DNA from: Brachybacterium sp. EE-P12
Lineage (GTDB): Bacteria; Actinomycetota; Actinomycetes; Actinomycetales; Dermabacteraceae
DNA: 64,000 bases
Reading direction: 5' to 3'
Assembly (NCBI RefSeq): GCF_003711805.1
Contig: NZ_QXCP01000001.1
Span: forward strand, 62,001-126,000
The notes under the pieces were generated by a model. The model was not told the DNA's origin, did no database searches, and saw only the letters and a list, made by a program, of their open reading frames with translations. Below are positions 54,852 through 62,634 of the stretch, in pieces (the stretch's first letter is position 1; every line of letters begins with the position of its first letter). The position numbers and the translations under genes were made by a program.

Positions 54852-54934
54852 GCTCCGAGGGCCGGTCGGGCGGGCACGTGCTCCGCGACGCCCGCCTCGC
54901 CCCTCGCCCGCCCGCCGGGCACCGAAGACCAGAC

Positions 54935-54971
54935 CGACGCCGCCGCGCCTCCTCGAGGCCCGGCGGCGTCG
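54935..54971 (+). terminator. Terminator of the gyrB-gyrA-DUF3566 unit
   Basis: Eleven-base arms CGACGCCGCCG (54935-54945) and its exact complement (54961-54971) surround a 15-base loop, 83 bases beyond the DUF3566 stop. Confidence 0.65.
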
Positions 54972-55350
54972 TCGTGTCCGGACGATCTCGCCGGTGAGGT
55001 GGCGTCGGCGTGCGCCTGGATCCGTCCCGGCCCCGCCACGCACTCTCGGCGGGCCCACGTCGTCGTCCCTACCCGTGTCCCGTCCCGACGGCCGGCGAGA
55101 CGTGGCCTTGTGGCGGAATGGGCCCTCATACCGACACAGATCCACGTCTCGGCCAGTCCGAGGGCAACTCTTGTGGCCCGCAGGACTCATGCGGGGGCCG
55201 ACACGAGTCGCCAGTGCAGCAAACATGGGCGAATGATGGCCTCAATGCCCCGAGTCTGCTATCCGTCAGACATTCTTCGGCGATCCGGACGCGGGTCAGG
55301 TGGGCGGCACGGGGCGGTCGGGGCGTGGCCCTGGCGTGCCTCCCCGGGGA
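54972..55350. other. Gene-free stretch with a structured element
   Basis: No gene or tRNA is found. A bulged hairpin lies at about 55168-55208: CCCGCA (55177-55182) pairs with TGCGGG (55190-55195), and further pairs extend outward past a GG bulge. In many actinobacteria tRNA-Ile follows the DUF3566 gene directly; here it is about 4 kb away, and this stretch is the junction of the extra DNA. The hairpin may be a small RNA, an attenuator or chance. Confidence 0.25.
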
Positions 55351-55830
55351 TCAGGCGGTGTGGAGCTCGGTGACGTCGGCGACCCGGGCGTCGAGGCGGG
55401 CGAGGGTCTCCTCGGCGGGGACGGTCGCGGCGACGCCGTGCGCGCCCGCTCCCATCGAGATCCGCCGCGCGGGGTCCCCGGCCAGCGACGCGTCGGCCAC
55501 GACGGGCCAGGCGGTGCTCGCGCCGAAGGGCGTGATGGTGCCGCGCTCGTAGCCGGTGACGTCCCTGGCGACGTCCTTGTCCGGCATCGACAGCCGGTTC
55601 ACGCCCAGCAGGGCGCGCAGCTTCGGCCAGGAGATCTCCCGGTCCCCGGGCACGAGCACGAAGAGGAAGTCGCCCTCGCCGCGCCGTACCACGAGGGTCT
55701 TGACGATGTCGCGGGGCTCGACCCCGCGGGTCGCGGCGGCCTCGGCGAGGGAGCCGACCCGTCCGTGCCGGGTGATCTCGTGGGGGAGGCCCAGGGCCCG
55801 GAGGGCGTCGGCCGCGCGCTGCTCGCTCAT
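55351..55830 (-). CDS. ybaK: YbaK/EbsC-type aminoacyl-tRNA deacylase
   Basis: The 159-residue single-domain protein has the family pattern: IVKTLVVRRGEGDFLFVLVPGD, a conserved Lys and a GYERGTITPFGAS motif, with RISMGAGAHGVAATV near the end. YbaK-type proteins hydrolyse mischarged Cys-tRNA-Pro and related species in trans. The subfamily (YbaK, ProX, YeaK) cannot be settled by eye. ATG at 55830; the acetyltransferase gene ends 18 bases upstream, so they probably form an operon. Confidence 0.88.
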   Translation of the reverse strand: MSEQRAADALRALGLPHEITRHGRVGSLAEAAATRGVEPRDIVKTLVVRRGEGDFLFVLVPGDREISWPKLRALLGVNRLSMPDKDVARDVTGYERGTITPFGASTAWPVVADASLAGDPARRISMGAGAHGVAATVPAEETLARLDARVADVTELHTA

Positions 55831-55848
55831 GGAGCCAGGGTAGGCCCG

Positions 55849-56298
55849 TCAGCGGGAGCGGAGCTCCATCCAGTCGTCGGGGCCCTCGAGCGGGGTCCAG
55901 CCGGCCCGCTCGTACAGCGGCCGGCCTGCGGCGGAGGCCTTCAGCACGATGCGCTTGAGGCCCAGCGGATCGAGGTCCTCGAGGATCCCGTCGACGAGTG
56001 CGTGTCCCAGGCGCCTTCCCCGGTGCGCGGGCTCCACGATCACGTCGGCGAGCCAGGCGAAGGTCACGCCGTCGGTGACGGCCCGGGCGTAGGCGATCTG
56101 CTCCCCGTCGGGCCGTGTGTAGAGGCCGTAGTTCCGGGACGCGTCGACGATCGCCCGCTGCGCCTCGAGGGTCCGTCCCTCGGCCCAGTAGGCGTGCTCG
56201 GCCAGGAGGTGGTGCACGCGGCCGACGTCGATCCGGTCGGGGTCTGCGGAGAACTCGTAGGTATCGGGGAGAGGGGAGGAGGCGGGCATGTGCGCCAT
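55849..56298 (-). CDS. GNAT-family N-acetyltransferase
   Basis: The 149-residue protein has a GNAT core: YARAVTDGVTFAWLADVIVEPAHRGRRLGHALVDGILED, with the acetyl-CoA pyrophosphate loop HRGRRLG, and KASAAGRPLYERAGW near the end. It resembles the group of GNAT proteins often annotated as YitI/PhnO-like; the substrate is unknown. Start at ATG 56298, with ATG 56289 an equally possible choice; neither has a good ribosome site. Upstream of ybaK. Confidence 0.85.
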   Translation of the reverse strand: MAHMPASSPLPDTYEFSADPDRIDVGRVHHLLAEHAYWAEGRTLEAQRAIVDASRNYGLYTRPDGEQIAYARAVTDGVTFAWLADVIVEPAHRGRRLGHALVDGILEDLDPLGLKRIVLKASAAGRPLYERAGWTPLEGPDDWMELRSR

Positions 56299-56416
56299 TG
56301 TGGGGTCGCACGCCCGCGGCAGGCGCGACGGTCCGAGTCGCGGTGGGAGGGGAAGGTGATCGTGAGCGGCGTCGCGCGGAGCTGGGAGCTCGCGGACATC
56401 GCGCTACGGTCGAGGG

Positions 56417-57205
56417 ATGTCCCTCGCACGCCCCGACTCCCTGCCTCGCACCGTCGCCCCCGAGGACTATCCCTGGCTGGGCCCTGCGGCGAGCTCCGCG
56501 CTGCTGCTGGGCGACGGGGTCGTCGACCTCGAGCCCGCGCAGGACCCGCCGGCACCGGCGGAGGACCGGGCCGCGTCGGCGGTGGACCGCGCGGCGATCG
56601 AGCGGGCTCTCGCCGCGGAGGGTGCCGCCCCGCTGGCGGAGCGCACGCTCGTGCTCGCGGTCGGCTCGAATCAGACCCCGCGCACCATCGCCCGGAAGTA
56701 CGCGCGCTCCGGCGCGGACGTGCCCGTGACCACCCCGTTCGTGCGCTGCACCGTGCACGACCTGGCCGTCGGCCATGTCCCGAGAGCTGCCGCCCCCGGC
56801 TACGTGCCGGCGGCGCCCTATCGCGCCGACGGGCAGCGGATGGAGCTGGTCGCGACCTGGTTCGACGCCGAGCAGCTCGCCGTGGTGGACCGGACCGAGC
56901 CGAACTACGACCGCGTCCGCCTGCCGGCCGCACGCTTCCCGGTGCGTCTGGCCACGGGCGAGGAGCCGGAGCACGTGGACGTCTACGCCTCCCGCTGGGG
57001 CGTGCTGGCCCGCGACGGGGTGCCGATCCCGCTGCGCCACCGGCAGCAGGAGCTGTTCGACGAGCTCGTCGCCCTCACCGGGGACGAGCGCCTCATCGGC
57101 GATGCTGCGGAGATCTGCGCGCGACTCGCCGAGGATCCTGACGCGCTGCTCGCGCTCGGCCGGAGGCACGGTCTCGTCGCCGCCGACGGGCTGCCGAGGG
57201 GCTGA
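56417..57205 (+). CDS. Conserved hypothetical protein, possibly gamma-glutamylcyclotransferase-like
   Basis: The 262-residue protein is not recognised with certainty. After about 70 variable residues it reads LVLAVGSNQTPRTIARKYA, similar in position to the YGSNM loop that opens gamma-glutamylcyclotransferase-like folds, and later LVATWFDAEQLAVVDRTEPNYDR, where that fold carries its catalytic acid (ELVDRxE-like). Two features in the right order make the fold plausible, but the Tyr of YGSN is Val here. Divergent from the acetyltransferase gene. Confidence 0.5.
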   Translation: MSLARPDSLPRTVAPEDYPWLGPAASSALLLGDGVVDLEPAQDPPAPAEDRAASAVDRAAIERALAAEGAAPLAERTLVLAVGSNQTPRTIARKYARSGADVPVTTPFVRCTVHDLAVGHVPRAAAPGYVPAAPYRADGQRMELVATWFDAEQLAVVDRTEPNYDRVRLPAARFPVRLATGEEPEHVDVYASRWGVLARDGVPIPLRHRQQELFDELVALTGDERLIGDAAEICARLAEDPDALLALGRRHGLVAADGLPRG

Positions 57206-57259
57206 GCACCTCGCGGTCCCGGTGCCCCGTCCTCGCGCACCGCACCGGGTGCCGGCCGC

Positions 57260-58124
57260 TCAGGTCACCGTGAACTGCACCGTGTGCCATCCGCTCGCCC
57301 CGTCGGGGACCGGGTCGGCTCGCTCGTCGGTCTGCACCTCGCCCGTGCCGTCGGTGGCGCGCACGGCGACGGTGTGGTCCCCGGGCTCGGCGCCTTCCCA
57401 GCGCAGGGACCACTGGGCCCAGGTGTCCGACGAGACCTCGGCGCCGAGCTCGGCCGGCCGCCACTCGCCGTCGTCGATCCGCACCTCGACGGCGGCGATG
57501 CCGCGCTGCTGCGCCCAGGCGGTGCCGCCGAGCATGACGGCCCCCTCCGCGTCTGGGGCGAGCTCCGCGAAGGAGCGGGGCACGTCGATGCGGGAGGCGA
57601 TCTTGATCGGGCCCCGTGCGGACCAGCCGCGCGTGGTCCAGTAGGCGGCATCGTCCGCGAAGCGGGTGACCTTGAGCTCCGTGACCCACTTGGTGGCCGA
57701 GACGTAGCCGTACAGGCCCGGGACCACCATCCGCACGGGATATCCGTGCTCGGCCGGCAGCGGGTGGCCGTTCATGCCCACGGCGAGCAGCGAGTCCCGC
57801 GCGTCGGTGAGCGCTTCGAGCGGGGTGGAGGCGGTGAAGCCGTCGATCGAGCGGGAGAGGACCATGTCCGCGCCGTCCCGCACCCCGGCGCGCTCCAGCA
57901 GCGTCCGCACGGGAACGCCGAGCCATGTCGCGTTCCCCGCGAGGTCCCCGCCGACGGGGTTGGAGACGCAGGTCAGCGTCACGTGCGAGGTGACCATAGG
58001 CTCCTCGAGCAGGTCGGCGAAGGTCATCTCGAGCTCGTCCTCGACCAGGCCGTGGATCCTCAGCGTCCAGGAGGACGGGTCGACCCGGGGCACGGCGAGG
58101 GCCGTGTCGATGCGGTAGTAGGGG
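57260..58124 (-). pseudogene. 3' part of a sulfite-oxidase-like molybdopterin enzyme gene, 5' half deleted
   Basis: From about 58116 downwards the minus strand encodes [20 protein letters not shown], then GLVEDELEMTFADLL, HVTLTCVSNPVGG, TKWVTELKVTRF and a C-terminal beta-sandwich (GGTAWAQQRGIAAVEVRIDDG), which is the molybdopterin and dimerisation part of sulfite-oxidase/SorA/YedY-type enzymes. The N-terminal half, including membrane helices usual in this actinobacterial subfamily and the start codon, is absent. What lies upstream is a fasciclin gene in another reading frame. CVSN includes the Cys that ligates molybdenum, so the lost part, not the active site, makes it non-functional. Stop at 57260. 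Confidence 0.75.
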
Positions 58125-58533
58125 CGAAGACCGTGAACTCGTCCCCGTCGAGGGTGTCGGCGAGGTCCACGTCCGGGTTCAGCTCGCCGGAGACGGCGTC
58201 CGTCAGCGTGGTGAGCATGGGGTTGTTCGATGCGGCGACGCTGACCGGGTCCTGGGCCATGCCCTCCACCGAGCCGTCGCCGTCCGGGACCATCGCGGCG
58301 TAGTCCGGGCAGCCCGTGCCGACGAGGTCCGCGGCGGGGTCCATGGCGGTCCCGTCCATGTCGTCGCCGTCGGAGGCCGCGCCGTCCCCGTCGGAGCCCT
58401 GCTCCTGGCCGGCGGCCGGGTTCTCGCCGCCGTCGGGCATCGGGTCCTCGTCCATCCCGCCGGAGCAGGCGCTCATCAGGGCGACGGTCGCCGCCAGCGC
58501 CCCGAGGCGGGGAAGCATCTTCCGGGTGTTCAT
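58060..58533 (-). pseudogene. Fasciclin-domain lipoprotein gene, truncated by fusion to the molybdopterin gene
   Basis: ATG at 58533 follows GAAGGAGATCGTC. The product starts as a normal lipoprotein (signal peptide with LMSAC, Cys23), then an acidic Asp/Gly/Glu-rich spacer, and the first half of a fasciclin (FAS1) domain: [17 protein letters not shown] and DEFTVFAPT. Normally that is followed by DAFA and the rest of the domain. Here the sequence changes at about 58116-58124 into sulfite-oxidase coding DNA in a different frame, and translation runs out at 58060 after about 22 unrelated residues. FAS1 domains mediate adhesion or protein contact. A single base-call error could not restore a whole gene, because parts of both genes are missing. 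Confidence 0.7.
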
Positions 58534-58799
58534 GACGATCTCCTTCGTGGTGCCGGGCCGTGCTCGGAGGTCCGAGGGCGGGACGCCCCGGGAGGGGCCT
58601 CACACAGAGGATTCGGAGCCGACGGACGAGCGGATGGGAGGAGATCGCGTCGGCCTCACGTCCCGGTGCTTCGCACGGAGCCGCGCGGTTCTGTGACCTC
58701 GCGAACAACCTGCCGGACCGGTTGGACGGAGCGACCCGGCTCGGGGTAGCGTTGTGCGTCGGCGGTCACCACCGGATCCTTCCGGAGATCACCGTGCAC

Positions 58800-58873
58800 G
58801 GGCCTATAGCTCAGTCGGTTAGAGCGCTGTCCTGATAAGACAGAGGTCGCTGGTTCAAGTCCAGCTAGGCCCA
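58800..58873 (+). tRNA. tRNA-Ile (anticodon GAT)
   Basis: Acceptor arms GGGCCTA (58800-58806) and TAGGCCC (58866-58872) pair exactly, with discriminator A at 58873. The anticodon arm CTGTC-CTGATAA-GACAG gives GAT, decoding AUC. D-loop (AGTCGGTTAGA) and T-loop (GTTCAAGTC) are canonical. CCA is not encoded. The 266 bases upstream hold the promoter regions of this gene and of the truncated fasciclin gene. Confidence 0.97.
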
Positions 58874-58894
58874 CGTCGAGGATCGGAGGAACTC

Positions 58895-59065
58895 ATGAAG
58901 AAGTTCATCACGACCGCCGTCGTCGTGCTCACCACGGCCGTGGCCGGGATCCTCACCTGGCGGAAGGTCGAGTCCGACCGCATCCGCGACGATCTGTGGA
59001 CCGAGGCGGAGCGCGTCTCCGCCGAGCAGGACCGGGCAGCGCAGAAGCAGGCGCAGCACTCCTGA
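58895..59065 (+). CDS. DLW-39 family small protein
   Basis: The 56-residue protein has a hydrophobic N-terminal segment (about residues 4-21), WRKVESDRIR, and the signature DLWTEAE near residue 33. DLW-39 proteins are tiny actinobacterial proteins nearly always encoded between tRNA-Ile and tRNA-Ala after gyrA, as here. Function is unknown. GGAGGA precedes the ATG. Confidence 0.88.
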   Translation: MKKFITTAVVVLTTAVAGILTWRKVESDRIRDDLWTEAERVSAEQDRAAQKQAQHS

Positions 59066-59106
59066 ACCGCAGCGGTGCCGCACCGAGTACCATCGGCACC
59101 ATCCAT

Positions 59107-59179
59107 GGGGACTTAGCTCAGTTGGTAGAGCGGTAGCTTTGCAAGCTTCAGGTCAGGGGTTCGACCCCCCTAGTCTCCA
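59107..59179 (+). tRNA. tRNA-Ala (anticodon TGC)
   Basis: Acceptor arms GGGGACT (59107-59113) and AGTCTCC (59172-59178) pair with one G-T wobble; discriminator A at 59179. The anticodon loop TTTGCAA gives TGC. The anticodon stem contains one T-T mismatch. The T-loop GTTCGACC and D-loop AGTTGGTAGA are canonical, and CCA is not encoded. Confidence 0.96.
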
Positions 59180-59189
59180 CCAGGGATGA

Positions 59190-59219
59190 CGAGGGCTCCT
59201 CCGCACGGAGGGGCCCTCG
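59190..59219 (+). terminator. Terminator after tRNA-Ala
   Basis: Fourteen-base arms (59190-59203 and 59206-59219) pair with one G-T wobble around the two bases CA, ten bases beyond the tRNA. Confidence 0.75.
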
Positions 59220-59271
59220 TTCCGCGTCGAGGGCTTCCCGGGTGCTGGACGACCGGCTAGATTCTCAGGGC

Positions 59272-60504
59272 ATGACCCTCGACCCCGTCCTCCGCCTCCG
59301 ACTCTCGACGATGATGTTCCTGGAGTTCTTCGTGTGGGGCGCCTGGTTTGTCACGCTCGGCACCTATCTCGCCGCGGACCTCGGCGCGAGCGGCAGCCAG
59401 ATCGCGCTGGCCTTCCTCACCCAGTCCCTCGGCGCGATCCTCGCCCCCTTCATCGTGGGGCTGATCGCCGACCGCTTCTTCGCCGCGCAGCGCATCCTCG
59501 GCGTGCTGCACCTGTTCAGCGCCGTGATGCTGTTCCTCGCGGGCAGGCAGCAGGAGTTCGGCGCGTTCTTCGTGTTCGCGCTGCTGGCGATGATCTCCTT
59601 CATGCCGACGCTCGCGCTCGCCAACTCGATCTCCTTCCGCCGCCTCGACAGCCCCGAGCGGCAGTTCCCCGCGATCCGCGTGTTCGGCACCATCGGCTGG
59701 ATCATCGCAGGGCTCCTCATCGGCTGGCTCGGCTGGGAGGCCGGCGGCGCCCTGGGGAACACCTTCGTCATGGCGGCGATCGGCTCCGGCCTGCTGGGCG
59801 TGTACGCCTTCACCCTCCCGCACACCCCGCCGGAGCCGACGGGCGACCGGGTCACCGTGCGCGACGTGCTCGGGCTGGACGCGCTCGCGCTGCTGAAGTC
59901 CCGCTCCTATCTGGTGTTCTTCCTCGCCTCGATCCTGATCTGCATCCCGCTCGCGTTCTACTACAACTTCACCAACCTCTATCTCAACGAGATCGGGGTG
60001 CGGTCGGCGGCGGCCGTGCAGTCCCTCGGCCAGGTCTCCGAGGCGCTGTTCCTGCTGATCATGCCGCTGATGCTGAAGAAGCTCGGGATCAAGCGCACCC
60101 TCCTGATCGGCATGCTCGCCTGGGCGCTGCGCTACGCCCTGTTCGCCTTCGGGGACGCCGGATCGCTGCTGTGGCTGGTGATCATCGGGCTGGTGCTGCA
60201 CGGGGTCTGCTACGACTTCTTCTTCGTCGCCGGGCAGATCTACACCGACCGCTTCGCCCCCAAGCACGTGCGCAGCGCCGCCCAGGGCCTGATCTCGCTC
60301 GCCACCTACGGGGTGGGCCTGCTGATCGGCTCGCTCATCTCCGGCCCCATCGTCGACGCCTTCCTCGCGGCCGACGGCACCCACCAGTGGCGCGCCATCT
60401 GGCTCATCCCGGCGGCGCTCGCCGTCGGCGTCGCGCTGTTCTTCGCGGCGCTGTTCCGCGAGCGGGAGACCGCCGCGGCGGCAGAGGTCCCGCAGTCGGC
60501 CTGA
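59272..60504 (+). CDS. MFS nucleoside:H+ symporter (NupG/XapB type)
   Basis: The 410-residue protein has 12 hydrophobic segments. It matches the nucleoside permease family: LRLSTMMFLEFFVWGAWFVTLGTYL at the start (residues about 7-31), ANSISFRRLDSPERQFPAIRVFGTIGWI, and RTLLIGMLAWALRYALFAFGD, with KHVRSAAQGL in the C-half. Import of nucleosides with protons is expected. ATG at 59272; TAGATT just upstream could be a -10 element, giving a very short leader. It is convergent with the Lrp gene. Confidence 0.85.
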   Translation: MTLDPVLRLRLSTMMFLEFFVWGAWFVTLGTYLAADLGASGSQIALAFLTQSLGAILAPFIVGLIADRFFAAQRILGVLHLFSAVMLFLAGRQQEFGAFFVFALLAMISFMPTLALANSISFRRLDSPERQFPAIRVFGTIGWIIAGLLIGWLGWEAGGALGNTFVMAAIGSGLLGVYAFTLPHTPPEPTGDRVTVRDVLGLDALALLKSRSYLVFFLASILICIPLAFYYNFTNLYLNEIGVRSAAAVQSLGQVSEALFLLIMPLMLKKLGIKRTLLIGMLAWALRYALFAFGDAGSLLWLVIIGLVLHGVCYDFFFVAGQIYTDRFAPKHVRSAAQGLISLATYGVGLLIGSLISGPIVDAFLAADGTHQWRAIWLIPAALAVGVALFFAALFRERETAAAAEVPQSA

Positions 60505-60525
60505 GCAGCGGTCCCCGAGCCTCCC

Positions 60526-60954
60526 CTACACCGTCCGTAGCGAGCTGAACAGCAGGTTCGTCTGCGTGGAGCGCACGCCCGGGATCGCCCGCACCCGCTC
60601 CAGCACGAGGTCGAACTCGGCGAGGTTCCGGGCCCGGATCTGCAGGACGAGGTCCCAGGTGCCGGTGGTCGAGTGGAGCTGCTCGAGCTCGGGATAGCCG
60701 CGCAGCTCTCGCACGATCTCGGGGCTGCGGCTGTTCTCTGTCGCGACCAGCATCACGCCCTGCACGGAGTCGTGCTCCAGATCGCCGCTGACACGGATGG
60801 TGAACCCCTCGATCACGCCGTTGTCCACGAGGCGGTCGATCCGAGAGGTGACCGTCGAGCGGTTCACGCCGAGCTCGCGCGCGAGGACCGCCACGGGAGT
60901 GCGGCTGTTCGAGCGCAGGAGGGCGATGAGGCGGTAGTCGAGATCGTCGAGCAC
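60526..60954 (-). CDS. Lrp/AsnC-family transcriptional regulator
   Basis: The 142-residue protein has an N-terminal helix-turn-helix (DYRLIALLRSNSRTPVAVLA, then GVNRSTVTSRIDRL) and the RAM ligand-binding domain (VQGVMLVAT, TGTWDLVLQIRARN, RAIPGVRSTQTNL). Such regulators sense amino acids. It starts with GTG at 60954 and is divergent from a LysE-type exporter, the usual pairing for a regulator of amino-acid export. Confidence 0.92.
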   Translation of the reverse strand: MLDDLDYRLIALLRSNSRTPVAVLARELGVNRSTVTSRIDRLVDNGVIEGFTIRVSGDLEHDSVQGVMLVATENSRSPEIVRELRGYPELEQLHSTTGTWDLVLQIRARNLAEFDLVLERVRAIPGVRSTQTNLLFSSLRTV

Positions 60955-60977
60955 GCAGTCAGCGTACTGCCACCCAG

Positions 60978-61004
60978 CAGAGTGCGCGGGCGAGTGGCAC
61001 TCTG
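60978..61004. promoter_or_regulatory. Inverted repeat between lrp and lysE-like genes
   Basis: CAGAGTGC (60978-60985) and its exact complement GCACTCTG (60997-61004) are separated by 11 bases, 24 bases upstream of the regulator's start and in the 163-base divergent gap. It is a candidate operator for the Lrp-type protein. Confidence 0.4.
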
Positions 61005-61117
61005 CCCGGCATCTCGGTGATTGCGGCACCGCAGCGACGCCTCCTACAGTCACTGTCGGCCCAGGTGAGGGCGTGATTCCGGGAGCTCTTCCCGCAGTGA
61101 GAACATGGTGGTGAGAA

Positions 61118-61747
61118 GTGCTCGACGTGTCCGTCCTGCCCGCGTTCCTGCTGGCCGTCACGGTCATCCTCGTGACCCCCGGACCGGACATGGCGTTCAT
61201 GGTCGCCACCGGCATCGGCCAGGGCAGGCGCGCCGCCGTCCGCGGCGCGTTGGGGGTCACCTCGGCCATGACGATCTGGGTGCTCGTCGCGGCCACGGGA
61301 CTCGGCGTCGCACTCGCCCAGGTGCCCGCGGCGCTGGACGCGATCCGCCTCGCCGGCGCCGGCTACCTGGCTGTCCTCGCGATCACCACCTGGCGCCGCG
61401 CGGGCGCCCCGCTCGCCGAGGCCGCGACGGTGCCGAACGTGTTCCGCCGGGGCTTCGTCGTGAACATCACCAACCCGAAGATCGCGCTGTTCTTCGTGGC
61501 CTTCCTGCCCCAGTTCCTGGGCACGGCGGGCGGCTCCGGGGAGAACCCCTTCGCGCAGATCCTCATGCTGGGCCTGCTCCTGCAGCTGACGGGCCTGGTC
61601 ACCGATCTGGCGATCGGCGGCGCGGCGGGGCTCTTCCGCGACGCGGTGCTCGGCCGCCCCCGTGTGCGGCACGTCCTCGACGGCGCGGCCGGCACCGTCT
61701 ACGCCGCGCTCGCCGTGCTGCTCGTCCTGGGGGTCATGCGGCAGTAG
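61118..61747 (+). CDS. LysE/RhtB-family amino acid exporter
   Basis: The 209-residue protein has about six membrane helices and the family opening FLLAVTVILVTPGPDMAFMV, followed by [12 protein letters not shown] and FRRGFVVNITNPKIALFF, which is the central RhtB motif. It exports amino acids such as threonine, homoserine or lysine; the substrate is not fixed. GTG start at 61118. Confidence 0.9.
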   Translation: MLDVSVLPAFLLAVTVILVTPGPDMAFMVATGIGQGRRAAVRGALGVTSAMTIWVLVAATGLGVALAQVPAALDAIRLAGAGYLAVLAITTWRRAGAPLAEAATVPNVFRRGFVVNITNPKIALFFVAFLPQFLGTAGGSGENPFAQILMLGLLLQLTGLVTDLAIGGAAGLFRDAVLGRPRVRHVLDGAAGTVYAALAVLLVLGVMRQ

Positions 61748-61779
61748 CCTGCGCCGCGCACCGGCGGCAGACTGGGGGC

Positions 61780-62472
61780 ATGACCATCTCCGACCAGGAC
61801 AGCACCCAGACCCTCACGGCCCTCGTCACCGGCGCGACCAGCGGGATCGGTCGCGAGGTCGCCCTGCAGCTCGCCGAGCTCGGCTGGCGGGTGATCGCCG
61901 TCGGCCGCGACCGGGAGGCCCTCACACAGCTCGACGAGGCCTCCGCGCTGATCACCTCGCGCGCCGCGGACCTGCTCGCGGACGACCTCGCCGCCCTCGT
62001 GCCCGAGAGCGTGGACGCCCTGGTCCACGCCGCCGGGATCTCCCCGTCCACTCGCGTCGAGGATACGGCCGACGAGGACTGGGAACGGGTCTTCGCCCTC
62101 AACGTCACCGCCGGCGCGTCGCTCGCCCGGCACGCCCTGCCCGCCCTGCGTCGCTCCCGCGGCACCGTCGTGTTCGTGAACTCCGGCGCCGGCACCGCCG
62201 CCCGCCCCCGCAACGCCCCGTACGCCGCGAGCAAGCACGCTCTGCGCGCGCTCGCCAATGGCCTCCGGGCCGAGGAGGAGGCGAGCGGGGTGAGGGTCAC
62301 GACCGTCTACCCCGGGCCCACCGACACCCCGATGTTCGGCGGGGACGTGGACCGCAGCGAGCTGATCCGTCCCTCCTCCGTCGCGAGGGCGGTGGTCATG
62401 GCCATCACGGCGAGCGAGGACGTGCAGCTCACCGACATCCACGTCCGGCCCCGCCGCGAGCTGTCCTGGTGA
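61780..62472 (+). CDS. Short-chain dehydrogenase/reductase
   Basis: The 230-residue protein has the cofactor-binding TGATSGIGREVALQ near residue 17, HAAGISP, the Ser-containing VFVNSGAG, and the catalytic YAASK, followed by VYPGPTDTPM. A classical SDR with NAD(P) preference unresolved (VGRDRE after the second strand suggests NADPH). Substrate unknown. It follows the exporter by 32 bases in the same direction, so co-transcription is possible. Confidence 0.88.
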   Translation: MTISDQDSTQTLTALVTGATSGIGREVALQLAELGWRVIAVGRDREALTQLDEASALITSRAADLLADDLAALVPESVDALVHAAGISPSTRVEDTADEDWERVFALNVTAGASLARHALPALRRSRGTVVFVNSGAGTAARPRNAPYAASKHALRALANGLRAEEEASGVRVTTVYPGPTDTPMFGGDVDRSELIRPSSVARAVVMAITASEDVQLTDIHVRPRRELSW

Positions 62473-62560
62473 GTCGGAGGCCGTCGGTGCGCCAGCCCGC
62501 GTGACCCGAGTGCCGCTCCGTCGACGGCTCCGCACCCTCCATCTGGATCGCCGCGCTCAG

Positions 62561-62579
62561 TGAGGTTAGGCTCACCTCA
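62561..62579 (+). promoter_or_regulatory. DtxR/IdeR-like iron box upstream of the VOC gene
   Basis: TGAGGTTAGGCTCACCTCA matches the 19-base DtxR/IdeR consensus (TTAGGTTAGGCTAACCTAA) at 16 positions and has TGAGGT/ACCTCA dyad arms. It is 55 bases upstream of the ATG at 62635. It is the better of the two iron boxes in the window. Confidence 0.75.
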
Positions 62580-62634
62580 TCGGACGGGGGCGGCGGTGTC
62601 CTCCCTCGCGACGGCCACGAGGAGGAGACCCCCG

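Noticed and set aside
54852..55350. tRNA gene directly after the DUF3566 gene, as in many actinobacteria
   Set aside because: No sequence there folds as a tRNA; the tRNA-Ile and tRNA-Ala genes are at 58800 and 59107.
57260..58708. Single 482-residue protein spanning the fasciclin/sulfite-oxidase region
   Set aside because: The first about 190 codons of that frame are antisense-like Arg/Gly-rich sequence out of frame with the fasciclin gene, which has its own start, ribosome site and signal peptide.
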